Shown here: in pieces, positions 6,897 to 12,391 of the stretch
Numbering within the stretch: the stretch's first letter is position 1
How the letters are laid out: every line of letters starts with the position of its first letter
DNA from: GCA-003244245 sp050699575
GTDB lineage: Bacteria; Actinomycetota; Actinomycetes; Mycobacteriales; Pseudonocardiaceae
Reading direction: 5' to 3'
NCBI GenBank assembly: GCA_050699575.1
Contig: JBOHFG010000128.1
Location: 1 to 12,391, forward strand
Length of the DNA: 12,391 nucleotides
Program-made: the position numbers and the translations under genes
The notes under the pieces: generated by a model
What the model was told of the DNA's origin: nothing
Database searches by the model: none
What the model saw: only the letters and a program-made list of their open reading frames with translations

Positions 6897-7907
6897 ATGG
6901 GTGAGGCGTACTTTTCGGCGGTGAACAGCGAAGCAGCACCTGCGGTCCACGTACGAGGGTTGATCAAACGCTACTCAGCGGTCGAGGCCGTGCGCGGGAT
7001 CGATCTTGATGTCGCGCACGGCGAGACCTTCGGTTTCCTGGGCCCCAACGGCGCAGGCAAGTCGACCACGATCAAGATCCTCTGTACTCTCGTGCTGGCA
7101 ACCAGCGGTACCGCCCGGGTGGCGGGGTACGACGTGGGCACCCAGCGGGATGCGGTTCGACGGCACATCGGGCTGGTGTTCCAGGAGCCGACGCTGGACA
7201 CTTACCTGACCGGCGAGCAGAACCTGCGCTTCCACGGCGAGCTCTACGGCGTCGAGCGCTCCGGTGCCGCAGCGCGGCGCGAGGAGATGCTCCGGATGGT
7301 CGGCCTCTGGGAGCGGCGCAACGATGCGGTCCAGACCTACTCCGGGGGCATGCGACGCCGGTTGGAGATCGCTCGCGGCCTGCTGCACTCACCGAAGGTG
7401 CTGTTCCTCGACGAGCCGACGATCGGCCTGGACCCGCAGACCCGGGCGTCGATCTGGGAGTACCTCCGCGCCCTGCACCGCAACGAGGAGATCACCGTGT
7501 TCGTGACCACCCACTACATGGACGAAGCCGAGCACTGCGACCGGATCGCGATCATGAACGAGGGCCTGATCGTGGCACTCGACACACCCGAGCGGCTCAA
7601 GGCAGCCGTGGGCAAGGACCGGGTGCAGATCACCACCGAGGACGACCACGCCGCGATCCAGGCGCTGCGCGAGCGTTTCGACCTCGAGGCTGCAGTGCAC
7701 GAGGGGGCGGTCAGCTTTGCGGTGAGCAACGGTGCGTCGTTCGTGCCCCGGCTGTTCGCCGAGCTCGGCCTGCCCATCCGGTCGGTGACCGTCAACCGCC
7801 CCACCCTGGATGACGTGTTCCTGGCGCACACCGGCACCACGATCCGCGACGCGGAGTCCTCTGGCAGCCTAATCAGCCCCTTTGCCGCAATGGCACGAGG
7901 GCGGTGA
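6897..7907 (+). CDS. ABC transporter ATP-binding protein, DrrA-like drug/metabolite exporter family
   Basis: This 336-residue nucleotide-binding subunit powers export through the permease encoded next. All catalytic motifs are intact: Walker A GPNGAGKST (49-57), Q-loop Gln96 in VFQEPTLD, signature YSGGMRRRLEIAR (148-160), Walker B VLFLDEPT (168-175), D-loop GLDP (177-180) and switch His206. The C-terminal extension ending RPTLDDVFLAHTG (301-313) is the hallmark of the DrrA branch (daunorubicin-resistance ATPases and lipid or antibiotic exporters). ATG 6897 is set by GGAGG 7 bp upstream. The stop overlaps the permease GTG start as GTGA, so the two subunits are translationally coupled. Substrate specificity is not readable; nearby metabolic genes hint at self-made metabolite export or resistance, which is inference. 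Confidence 0.95.
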   Translation: MGEAYFSAVNSEAAPAVHVRGLIKRYSAVEAVRGIDLDVAHGETFGFLGPNGAGKSTTIKILCTLVLATSGTARVAGYDVGTQRDAVRRHIGLVFQEPTLDTYLTGEQNLRFHGELYGVERSGAAARREEMLRMVGLWERRNDAVQTYSGGMRRRLEIARGLLHSPKVLFLDEPTIGLDPQTRASIWEYLRALHRNEEITVFVTTHYMDEAEHCDRIAIMNEGLIVALDTPERLKAAVGKDRVQITTEDDHAAIQALRERFDLEAAVHEGAVSFAVSNGASFVPRLFAELGLPIRSVTVNRPTLDDVFLAHTGTTIRDAESSGSLISPFAAMARGR

Positions 7908-8770
7908 GCGGCATGGCCGACATCACCGTGGCATCGGTACGGGTGCCTGCGGCCGGGTTGCGCCATCAGGCGAGGGCGGCGTTCGTGGTCTGGCAGCGCG
8001 AGATGATCCGCTTCACCAAGGACCGGGGGCGCATGGTGACCTCTCTGGTGCAGCCCGTGCTGTTCCTGTTCGTCCTCGGGGCGGGGCTCTCCTCGATCAT
8101 CAGAGCCGGCAACGGCTCGGTCGGCTTCACGACCTTTTTGTTCCCCGGGGTGCTGGCGACCTCCGTCTTGTTCAGTGCCGCGTTCTCCGGGATCTCCATG
8201 GTCTGGGATCGGGAGTTCGGCTTCCTGCGTGAGATGCTCGTGGCGCCGGTGAGCACCACGGCCATCCTGACCGGCAAATGCGTCGGCGGGGCGACCGTGG
8301 CTACTCTGCAGAGCCTCGTTCTGCTGGCCCTGGCCGGGCTCGTCGGAGTGCCCTACGCACCGGTGATGATGCTGAGCCTGGCCGGGCTGCTGTTCCTGAT
8401 GGCTTTCATGATCACCGCACTGGGGATGGTGCTCGCCGCCCGGATCACCCAAGTGCAGTCCGCGATGCCGATGGTCCAGCTGATCATCACACCGCTGATG
8501 TTCATGTCCGGCGCGCTGTTCCCGCTGTCCGGCCTGCCCACCTGGCTTACCGTGCTCACCCACCTCAACCCGATGACCTACGCCGTCGAACCGATGCGCG
8601 CGGTGGTCTTCGACCAGCTGCAGGTCGACCCAGCTACGCGAGCGACCCTCGACCCGGGCATTCTCTGGAATGGCTGGCAGGTACCGGTCAGCTTGCAGGT
8701 CGTTCTAGTGAGCGTCGCCAGCGTCGGGCTCCTGGTTGCTGCGGTGGCCCGGTTCGCCCGCACCGAATGA
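7904..8770 (+). CDS. ABC-2 type permease, DrrB-like
   Basis: This is the membrane subunit (288 residues) of the exporter whose ATPase is encoded immediately upstream. The layout is that of ABC-2 permeases: a cytoplasmic N-terminus with an amphipathic WQREMIRFTKDR segment (30-41) and six helices at roughly 44-64, 78-100, 127-150, 155-178, 190-210 and 262-284. The coupling segment WDREFGFLREMLVAPVS (101-117) contacts the ATPase in this family, and HLNPMTYAVEPMRAV (220-234) precedes the external loop before the last helix; both are characteristic of DrrB. GTG 7904 overlaps the ATPase stop; ATG 7913, three codons later, is the alternative. The stop overlaps the start of the SDR remnant (ATGA), so a dehydrogenase was once the third gene of this operon. 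Confidence 0.94.
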   Translation: MSGMADITVASVRVPAAGLRHQARAAFVVWQREMIRFTKDRGRMVTSLVQPVLFLFVLGAGLSSIIRAGNGSVGFTTFLFPGVLATSVLFSAAFSGISMVWDREFGFLREMLVAPVSTTAILTGKCVGGATVATLQSLVLLALAGLVGVPYAPVMMLSLAGLLFLMAFMITALGMVLAARITQVQSAMPMVQLIITPLMFMSGALFPLSGLPTWLTVLTHLNPMTYAVEPMRAVVFDQLQVDPATRATLDPGILWNGWQVPVSLQVVLVSVASVGLLVAAVARFARTE

Positions 8771-9093
8771 TGGACCTCAACGGGACTGTGGCCGTGGTGA
8801 CCGGCGCGGGCGACGGCCTCGGCGGCGGTATCGCCCGCGCGTTCGCAGCGGCTGGCGCGGCGGCCGTCGCGCATTACTGCGCATCGAAGGCGGCAGTGAT
8901 CCACTTCACCCGCACTGCGGCGTTGGAGTACGGTCGGTACGGCATTCGGGTCAACGGCGTCTCCCCCGGTCTGATCTGGCGCGAATGTCTGGACCGCGAC
9001 TGGCCCGACGGTGTCGCCCGATTCCGGCAGGCGGCGCCGCTGGGGCGCCTCGGCCGGCCAACCGACGTCGGCAACGCCTGCGTGTTCCTGTCG
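8767..9093 (+). pseudogene. Short-chain dehydrogenase/reductase remnant with internal deletion and lost 3' end
   Basis: The start ATG 8767 overlaps the permease stop. Residues 7-24 are the Rossmann nucleotide-binding start with TGAGDGLG (12-19), but the chain jumps from AAAGAAAVAH (28-36) straight to YCASKAA (Tyr37, Lys41), normally about residues 150-160. Some 110 residues, including the NNAG motif and catalytic Ser, are missing without a frame change. The part after it is good SDR sequence: FTRTAALEYGRYGIRVNGVSPG (split at 47-68) and APLGRLGRPTDVGNACVFLS (90-109). Similarity stops at about 9093, before the usual TGQ-VDGG end; the frame stays open to 9612 only by reading antisense to the next gene. 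With the active site half missing it cannot be a working dehydrogenase. The ends given are those of recognisable SDR sequence. Probably an oxidoreductase once tied to the exporter operon. Confidence 0.82.
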
Positions 9094-9641
9094 ATGATCT
9101 CGGCCACCGTGCGGCCGTCCACACTGCCGCCCTCGCTTTTCACTGGGCAAGATCCCTCGCCGCTGGTCGGCGATCTACGGTCGGGGCACCGGCGCTCGGT
9201 GACCGACGGGCGGCCGCGCTCCGGAACATCCACCACCAACTGGCGGGCAGTCCCACCCGCGGCTCCCACGTTCAGGATGAGCTGCAACGGATACCGGGTC
9301 CCGTCGAAACCGAGGCGAAACTCCAGCGAAAACTTGTTGCCGGGCGCGAGGTCTCCCACCTGGACAATCTCGTCACCGACCTTGCGCCTGGTCGCCTTGT
9401 CGAGCAACTCGATCAGCTCTCCGGCTTCCCCGTCGGTCATCGCGACGGTGGTCCGGATCGCCCCCCAGAAGGTTAGCCAGACCCGGCCGGCGGTGCCCGA
9501 ACCCTGCCGAGTGACGATCACCGTGTTGAGCTGGCCCTCGGGGGTGCGGCCCGGGAACACGGCCCGGTACACCTCGGCGGGCGTGCTGCCAGACCTCGGC
9601 TCCGAGAAATGATCAAAATTCACGAGATCACTCTCGGGCAC
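8874..9641 (-). CDS. Small unknown protein, 3' end fused by read-through into the SDR remnant
   Basis: I do not recognise this protein. It starts at GTG 9641, 5 bp after GGAGG (9647-9651 on the minus strand), and begins MPESDLVNFDHFSEP. Residues 1-145 look like a real soluble domain of alternating beta and short helical segments (TVIVTRQGSG, GRVWLTFWGAIRTTVAMT, GEAGELIELLDKATRRKVGD, FSLEFRLGF, YPLQLILNVG, ARQLVVDVPE), with no signal peptide or membrane segment. From about residue 183 the frame is antisense to SDR coding sequence, and it stops only at 8874. The natural C-terminus probably lay between about 9100 and 9210 and was lost at the same breakpoint that truncated the SDR. It sits 66 bp downstream of the XRE regulator on the same strand, so the two are likely co-transcribed, and it might be the regulator's partner or target. 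Confidence 0.55.
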   Translation of the reverse strand: MPESDLVNFDHFSEPRSGSTPAEVYRAVFPGRTPEGQLNTVIVTRQGSGTAGRVWLTFWGAIRTTVAMTDGEAGELIELLDKATRRKVGDEIVQVGDLAPGNKFSLEFRLGFDGTRYPLQLILNVGAAGGTARQLVVDVPERGRPSVTERRCPDRRSPTSGEGSCPVKSEGGSVDGRTVAEIIDRNTQALPTSVGRPRRPSGAACRNRATPSGQSRSRHSRQIRPGETPLTRMPYRPYSNAAVRVKWITAAFDAQ

Positions 9642-9646
9642 AACGA

Positions 9647-9651
9647 CCTCC
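9647..9651 (-). promoter_or_regulatory. Ribosome binding site of the small unknown gene
   Basis: The minus strand reads GGAGG, 5 bp before GTG 9641. A near-consensus site here is the main sign that the unknown gene is really translated. Confidence 0.65.
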
Positions 9652-9707
9652 GACGGTAGGTCACACCGCCCTACTCACAGAGCTCGCTCTGATGCTAGCC
9701 GCGGCTA

Positions 9708-10913
9708 CTACGGTCGGGGGCGCGCGACATTCAACCGGAGCGCCAGCTCACGCAACCTCGCCGACGGACGGCCCCGAGTCATCAACTCACCGACGAGCAG
9801 CCGGTGGTGCGCGGTCCACTCCGGGGCAGCCCGTTCCATGGTGAGCAACGTCGACTCCGCTGCCTGCGCACGACCCAGGCGGAGCTGGGCATGTGCGACG
9901 TCCGCCAGGTGCCGGGACCGAGACATCAAGGGCAGCGCCGATTCTCGCGGCATCTGCCGGGCTACATCCGCCGCCCTCACGTAGTCCTCGGCGACCACGA
10001 GGCAGTCCGCAGACTGCATGATCACGTTCGAAGGGCCAAAGACCACGTCACAGTCAACCCGATCCATACCGGTGCGCTGCGCGGCCGTGGTCGCCTCGGT
10101 CAGCAGATCAGTGGCCGCACGGGCACGCCCCTGCCGGGCCGCAGCGGTGGCGCCGCACAGTAGCAACCCGCCGTACACCGTTAACTGCGCGGCGCTGACC
10201 TGCCCAGTGGGCTGCACCTGCTCAGCGGTCGCCACCGAAACCCGCTCAGCGTCGATAAACCGCCCTTGACGCATCAAAACATGACCAAAGATGTAGCCCC
10301 CAGAAGCCGCTCGCAGCGGGTCCACCGAAGAGGCGGCCAGGCGCAAGGCTTCGCGGGCCGCGACGTGACCAAGATCGGCCGCGTCGAGCCCCACCAGGAT
10401 TTCTGCGGTGATCTGGTGAACCTGAGCTGCGAGGTCGGCCACGCGTGCGGAGTCGGACGCTGTGGCCGCGTGAGTGGCGGCCTGAGCGTCGGCCAGCAGG
10501 CGAGGCAGCAACGCCACCAGTGACCCGTACCGGCCCGCGTAGAAGTTCCCCCACGCGTACGTGACCGCCCGGCCCAACTCAATCAAGTCGGGCAAGTCAG
10601 CATCGTCCAACTCGCCCAGCAGATCATCCACGCCAGTCAGCACGTCGCGAATGGCGGACATTCGACCCTGATTCTCGCTAGTGGCGCACGCGGGGCGGGG
10701 CGGGGCAAGCAGTTCCGCAAGGTCCTCACCCAAGGCGCGGGCGAGGCGCGCCAACATGGCAATCGACGCGGTGTGCCGGCGCCCCTGCTCCAGCTTGCGG
10801 ATCACATCAACGCTGACATCCGCCGCTGCCGCCAGGTCGTTCTGCGTGAAAGTGCCCCGGCGCAGCTCGCGAATGCGCTCGCCGATCTCGGCCATCCCCT
10901 GCACCCCGCCCAC
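9708..10913 (-). CDS. XRE-family transcriptional regulator with helical-repeat (TPR-like) C-terminal domain
   Basis: The 401-residue product has an N-terminal helix-turn-helix of the Cro/XRE type at about 10-69: IGERIRELRRGTFTQNDLA, recognition helix region VSVDVIRKLEQGRRH, and LARLARALGEDLAELL. The remainder (about 85-390) is almost wholly alpha-helical and Ala/Leu/Arg-rich, with recurring helix pairs such as ATHAATASDSARVADLAAQVH, AREALRLAASSVDP and ARAATDLLTEATTAAQR, as in actinobacterial XRE regulators with TPR-like sensor domains. GTG 10913 is preferred because GGAGGG (10921-10926, minus strand) lies 7 bp upstream; ATG 10895 is the alternative. The open frame back to 11090 crosses an inverted repeat and looks non-coding. 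It ends in TAG next to the palindrome TAGCCGCGGCTA (9696-9707). It probably controls itself and the small gene downstream; its signal is unknown, and it lies between two decayed stretches yet looks intact. Confidence 0.9.
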   Translation of the reverse strand: MGGVQGMAEIGERIRELRRGTFTQNDLAAAADVSVDVIRKLEQGRRHTASIAMLARLARALGEDLAELLAPPRPACATSENQGRMSAIRDVLTGVDDLLGELDDADLPDLIELGRAVTYAWGNFYAGRYGSLVALLPRLLADAQAATHAATASDSARVADLAAQVHQITAEILVGLDAADLGHVAAREALRLAASSVDPLRAASGGYIFGHVLMRQGRFIDAERVSVATAEQVQPTGQVSAAQLTVYGGLLLCGATAAARQGRARAATDLLTEATTAAQRTGMDRVDCDVVFGPSNVIMQSADCLVVAEDYVRAADVARQMPRESALPLMSRSRHLADVAHAQLRLGRAQAAESTLLTMERAAPEWTAHHRLLVGELMTRGRPSARLRELALRLNVARPRP

Positions 10914-10920
10914 AGTGAGA

Positions 10921-10926
10921 CCCTCC
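10921..10926 (-). promoter_or_regulatory. Ribosome binding site deciding the XRE regulator start
   Basis: The minus strand reads GGAGGG, 7 bp before GTG 10913, which places the start six codons before ATG 10895. Confidence 0.6.
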
Positions 10927-10946
10927 AAGGTGTTCCGCTGCCAACC

Positions 10947-10984
10947 GTACTGCCCGCACAGGCAGACGCCGGAGCAGGCAGTAC
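10947..10984. repeat. Inverted repeat upstream of the XRE regulator, candidate operator
   Basis: GTACTGCC (10947-10954) and GGCAGTAC (10977-10984) are perfect 8-bp inverted arms separated by 22 bp. Arm centres are 30 bp apart, about three helical turns, so two dimers or one tetramer could bind the same DNA face. It lies 34-71 bp upstream of GTG 10913, where an autoregulatory operator or a leader hairpin would be expected. The function is inferred from position only. Confidence 0.4.
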
Positions 10985-11111
10985 CAGAGCTGGGCTGATC
11001 CACCGAAGCGGCGCACGGAGGACAGCTGACACACAGCCTAAGACGCTCGCGGTTGTTTCGCTGGCGGCGCCACCGGAGGCACGTGAACAAATGGCTGAGG
11101 GGATTAGCTGT

Positions 11112-11266
11112 GAGCTAGTTCCGGCGTCTCGATGGCCGCGTGACAAATCAGCCTGTGGGCCGAGCTCAGCCGTGGCGTCTGCGTATCGGGCAGGGGAAAA
11201 CGGACAGGCGTGAGGTCGCTGGCTTTCGGCATGGCCGGTTCTTTTGCGGCGGTATAGAACTAGCTC
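11112..11266. repeat. Pair of inverted GAGCTAGTTC boxes
   Basis: GAGCTAGTTC at 11112-11121 recurs in inverted orientation as GAACTAGCTC at 11257-11266, a perfect 10-bp match 145 bp apart. The second box lies in a locally AT-richer patch (TATAGAACTAG) that on the minus strand reads TTGTGC, then 14 bp, then TATACC, an imperfect promoter-like arrangement pointing toward the XRE gene. The boxes could be operators for a regulator of the former integrative element; the role is unproven. Confidence 0.35.
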
Positions 11267-11349
11267 CATTGCACAAGGTACGCCGAGCACGCGGTGCGAG
11301 AGCTGAGCGAGCACCTGCGGGCGCTCACCGCCGAGGACAAAAGCACAAC

Positions 11350-11376
11350 GCCCCGCCGGTCAGTACCAGGCGGGGC
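11350..11376 (-). terminator. Hairpin at the end of the Cys-rich orf, possible intrinsic terminator
   Basis: On the minus strand GCCCCGCC pairs with GGCGGGGC, extended past a one-base bulge by GGT/ACC around an ACTG loop, giving an 11-bp GC-rich stem. It straddles the stop codon of the minus-strand orf (11360-11362) and is followed by GTTGTGCTTTTG, a weak T-run. This makes it a reasonable terminator for that orf, insulating the XRE gene downstream. Confidence 0.5.
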
Positions 11377-11776
11377 ACGACTCCGAGGATGGCACACGGG
11401 GCGAGGGAATTACAGGTGCCGCGCCCACCTGCTCCGCGGTGACCCGGTAGTGCCGGCGCATCTTCTCGTCACGGACTAGCCAGCGCTCGTCAACCTGGTG
11501 CCACTCCCGGCGCCATGAGTGGGCGCCGTGGTTGTCACCGAGACACGAGCAGGTGCAGTCGTCCCCCTCGGCTTCACGACACAGCTTCCCGCAGGCACTG
11601 CGCACCGTGTGGTCCACGTACACATCGACCGCGCCGTAGCGGAGCGCCAAAGCCTCCACGATCCGTTGGAAGTGCGGCCGAGCCACGAGCCACACCTTGC
11701 GCGCCCGGTCGAACTCGGGGCGGGTGCCTGGGCAGCACACCTCGCGCAGCCAGAAACGGGTGCCCTTCGCGCTGAA
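11360..11776 (-). pseudogene. 5'-truncated Cys-rich conserved orf of actinobacterial mobile elements
   Basis: About 138 residues of protein-like sequence run from 11776 down to TGA 11360-11362. They begin FSAKGTRFWLREVCCPGTRP and continue through VWLVARPHFQRIVEALALRYG and a Cys/His cluster C-x3-C-x7-C-x-C-x-C-x4-H (CGKLC...CTCSCLGDNH), ending near RRHYRVTAEQV. I recall similar small uncharacterised proteins (REVCGPGTRPEFD... CTCSCLG.NHG) encoded in actinobacterial integrative elements; the clustered Cys and His suggest metal binding, but no function is known to me. Upstream of 11776 the frame stays open to 12139 only as the antisense of the integrase fragment, and no start codon with a ribosome site lies at the junction, so the native N-terminus and promoter appear lost. 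Probably a relic, although a fused protein starting upstream cannot be excluded. Confidence 0.6.
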
Positions 11777-12268
11777 TCTTGATGGCGGACTGCTGCGTAC
11801 ACCGAAACAGCTCCAGCGGCACAAGTGGGAGCACGGCTGCTCTGACCCGCACGCCTGCAGTGCCCGGCTGCACAAGACCGAACCGTGCCCGAAGGACTGC
11901 CAGCGCCACAAAAAGCCCTGCCCGGCGCAGTGCCCGCCGAACTGCACTCGGCACGCAAGTAGCTGCCCTCTGCGACACGGCGGCGGGCTAGTCGAGGTAG
12001 ACGTAAAATCGCGCGCCGGAAAGCGAACAGTGGGCATCCCCGGTCCGCTGGTCCGGGCGCTGCGCGAGCACAGGGATACCCAAGCCAAAGAACGTGAGCG
12101 CGCTGCAGAGCTGTGGCAGGAAGGTGGTTGGGTCTTCACGCAGTCTAACGGCCGCCCGATCGATCCGCGGGCCGATCATGACGAGTGGAAGGCGCTCCTC
12201 AAGGCAGCCGGGGTACGTGACGCCAGGCTGCACGACGCACGTCACACGGCGGCGACCATGCTCAAAGT
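11772..12268 (+). pseudogene. Tyrosine recombinase (integrase) fragment lacking both ends
   Basis: Recognisable integrase sequence starts at about 11772 with LDGGLLRTPKQLQRH, the strands that follow the first catalytic Arg block, and continues through a Cys-rich insert (11827-11976). It then runs through SRAGKRTVGIPGPLVRALREH, GGWVFTQSNGRPIDPRADHDEWKALLKAAGVRDARLHDARHTAATML, holding the HxxR box (HDAR) and its neighbouring RHT. The N-terminal DNA-binding domain, box I Arg, and the final segment with the GH motif and nucleophilic Tyr are all missing. After about 12268 the frame (to TGA 12386) no longer resembles an integrase. It is therefore inactive. It points to a former integrative element of the actinomycete AICE or plasmid type. 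It abuts the minus-strand Cys-rich orf head to head; neither gene keeps its 5' end. Confidence 0.82.
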
Positions 12269-12391
12269 GGGCGGAATTGCATCTGATGCATCATTCGGCG
12301 GTTTGTGTGATTGCCGTGTGACCAGGACCTGCGGCTTTGGGCTGGCCGTGGTGGCGGGTTGGCGGGTGGAGCGACACGCATGCTGACCTGC
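12269..12391. other. Sequence replacing the integrase 3' end
   Basis: Integrase similarity ends about here, and the continuing frame (SDASFGGLCDCRVTRTCGF...) is not integrase-like. The stretch contains a perfect 10-bp palindrome TGATGCATCA (12284-12293) and an ATG at 12381 that leaves the window. It could be the edge of an inserted element or another deletion joint; too little is visible to decide. Confidence 0.3.

Larger units (their letters stand above)
10914..11359. other. Intergenic region upstream of the XRE regulator (446 bp)
   Basis: I find no supportable gene here. The frames crossing it in both directions lack a ribosome site and protein-like composition. It contains the leader of the XRE gene, the 8-bp inverted repeat at 10947-10984, the inverted pair of GAGCTAGTTC boxes at 11112-11121 and 11257-11266, and a hairpin near its right end that begins at 11350. 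No tRNA-like or att-like sequence was recognised. Confidence 0.6.

Noticed and set aside
9094..9612. C-terminal extension of the SDR frame as a fusion protein domain
   Set aside because: It is the exact antisense of the unknown gene with Ser/Pro/Arg-rich content; a TGQ near 9142-9150 that recalls the SDR end is wrongly spaced and has no VDGG after it.
9696..9707. Palindrome TAGCCGCGGCTA after the XRE stop as a terminator
   Set aside because: A perfect palindrome without loop or T-run; it may be coincidental in GC-rich DNA.
10914..11090. Longer XRE protein starting at 11090 with a Cys-rich N-terminal extension
   Set aside because: The extension crosses the inverted repeat and ribosome site, is unlike known XRE N-termini, and a good GTG start with GGAGGG exists at 10913.
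11140..11442. Plus-strand 100-residue open frame in the intergenic region
   Set aside because: Arg/Ala/Pro-rich composition without domain, no ribosome site, and it overlaps the terminator hairpin and the opposite-strand orf; typical of chance frames in GC-rich DNA.

Overview
The window comes from a high-GC actinobacterium. GTG starts, 4-bp start/stop overlaps and strong G/C preference at third codon positions all fit. The block ptpA - fructosamine kinase - SURF1 - (opposite strand) cobD resembles the M. tuberculosis order ptpA-Rv2235-cobD, with a kinase added. Together with a Streptomyces-like MatB and typical integrative-element relics, this suggests the Pseudonocardiaceae or a near relative; the family assignment is inference.

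Layout. 1-3141 (+) is a tightly packed unit: the 3' part of a large protein with a substrate-binding fold, a low-molecular-weight tyrosine phosphatase (PtpA), a fructosamine-kinase-family protein and a SURF1-family membrane protein, mostly linked by 4-bp overlaps. 3030-5561 (-) carries matB (malonyl/methylmalonyl-CoA synthetase) followed by cobD (adenosylcobinamide-phosphate synthase); the cobD reading frame runs 112 bp into the convergent SURF1 gene. 5591-8770 (+) is an export module: an MFS transporter without recognisable last two helices, then a DrrA-like ABC ATPase and its DrrB-like ABC-2 permease.

8767-9641 is a scar. An SDR dehydrogenase has lost its middle (in frame) and its 3' end, and meets head-on a small unknown minus-strand gene whose natural stop is also missing. 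9708-10913 (-) is an intact XRE-type regulator with a helical-repeat C-terminus, 66 bp upstream of that unknown gene. 10914-11359 is non-coding with two inverted-repeat candidates for operators. 11360-12391 holds a second scar: the 3' part of a Cys-rich mobile-element orf (-) abuts, head to head, an integrase fragment (+) that lacks both ends.

The left half therefore looks like chromosomal housekeeping (phosphotyrosine signalling, deglycation, cytochrome oxidase assembly, cobamide synthesis, acyl-CoA supply). The right half looks like an accessory region shaped by deletion and by decay of an integrative element. I see no convincing new multi-gene system. The best candidates for something undescribed are the regulator/unknown-protein pair at 9100-10984 and the Cys-rich integrase and orf relics at the right end. 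No rRNA, tRNA or CRISPR was seen.
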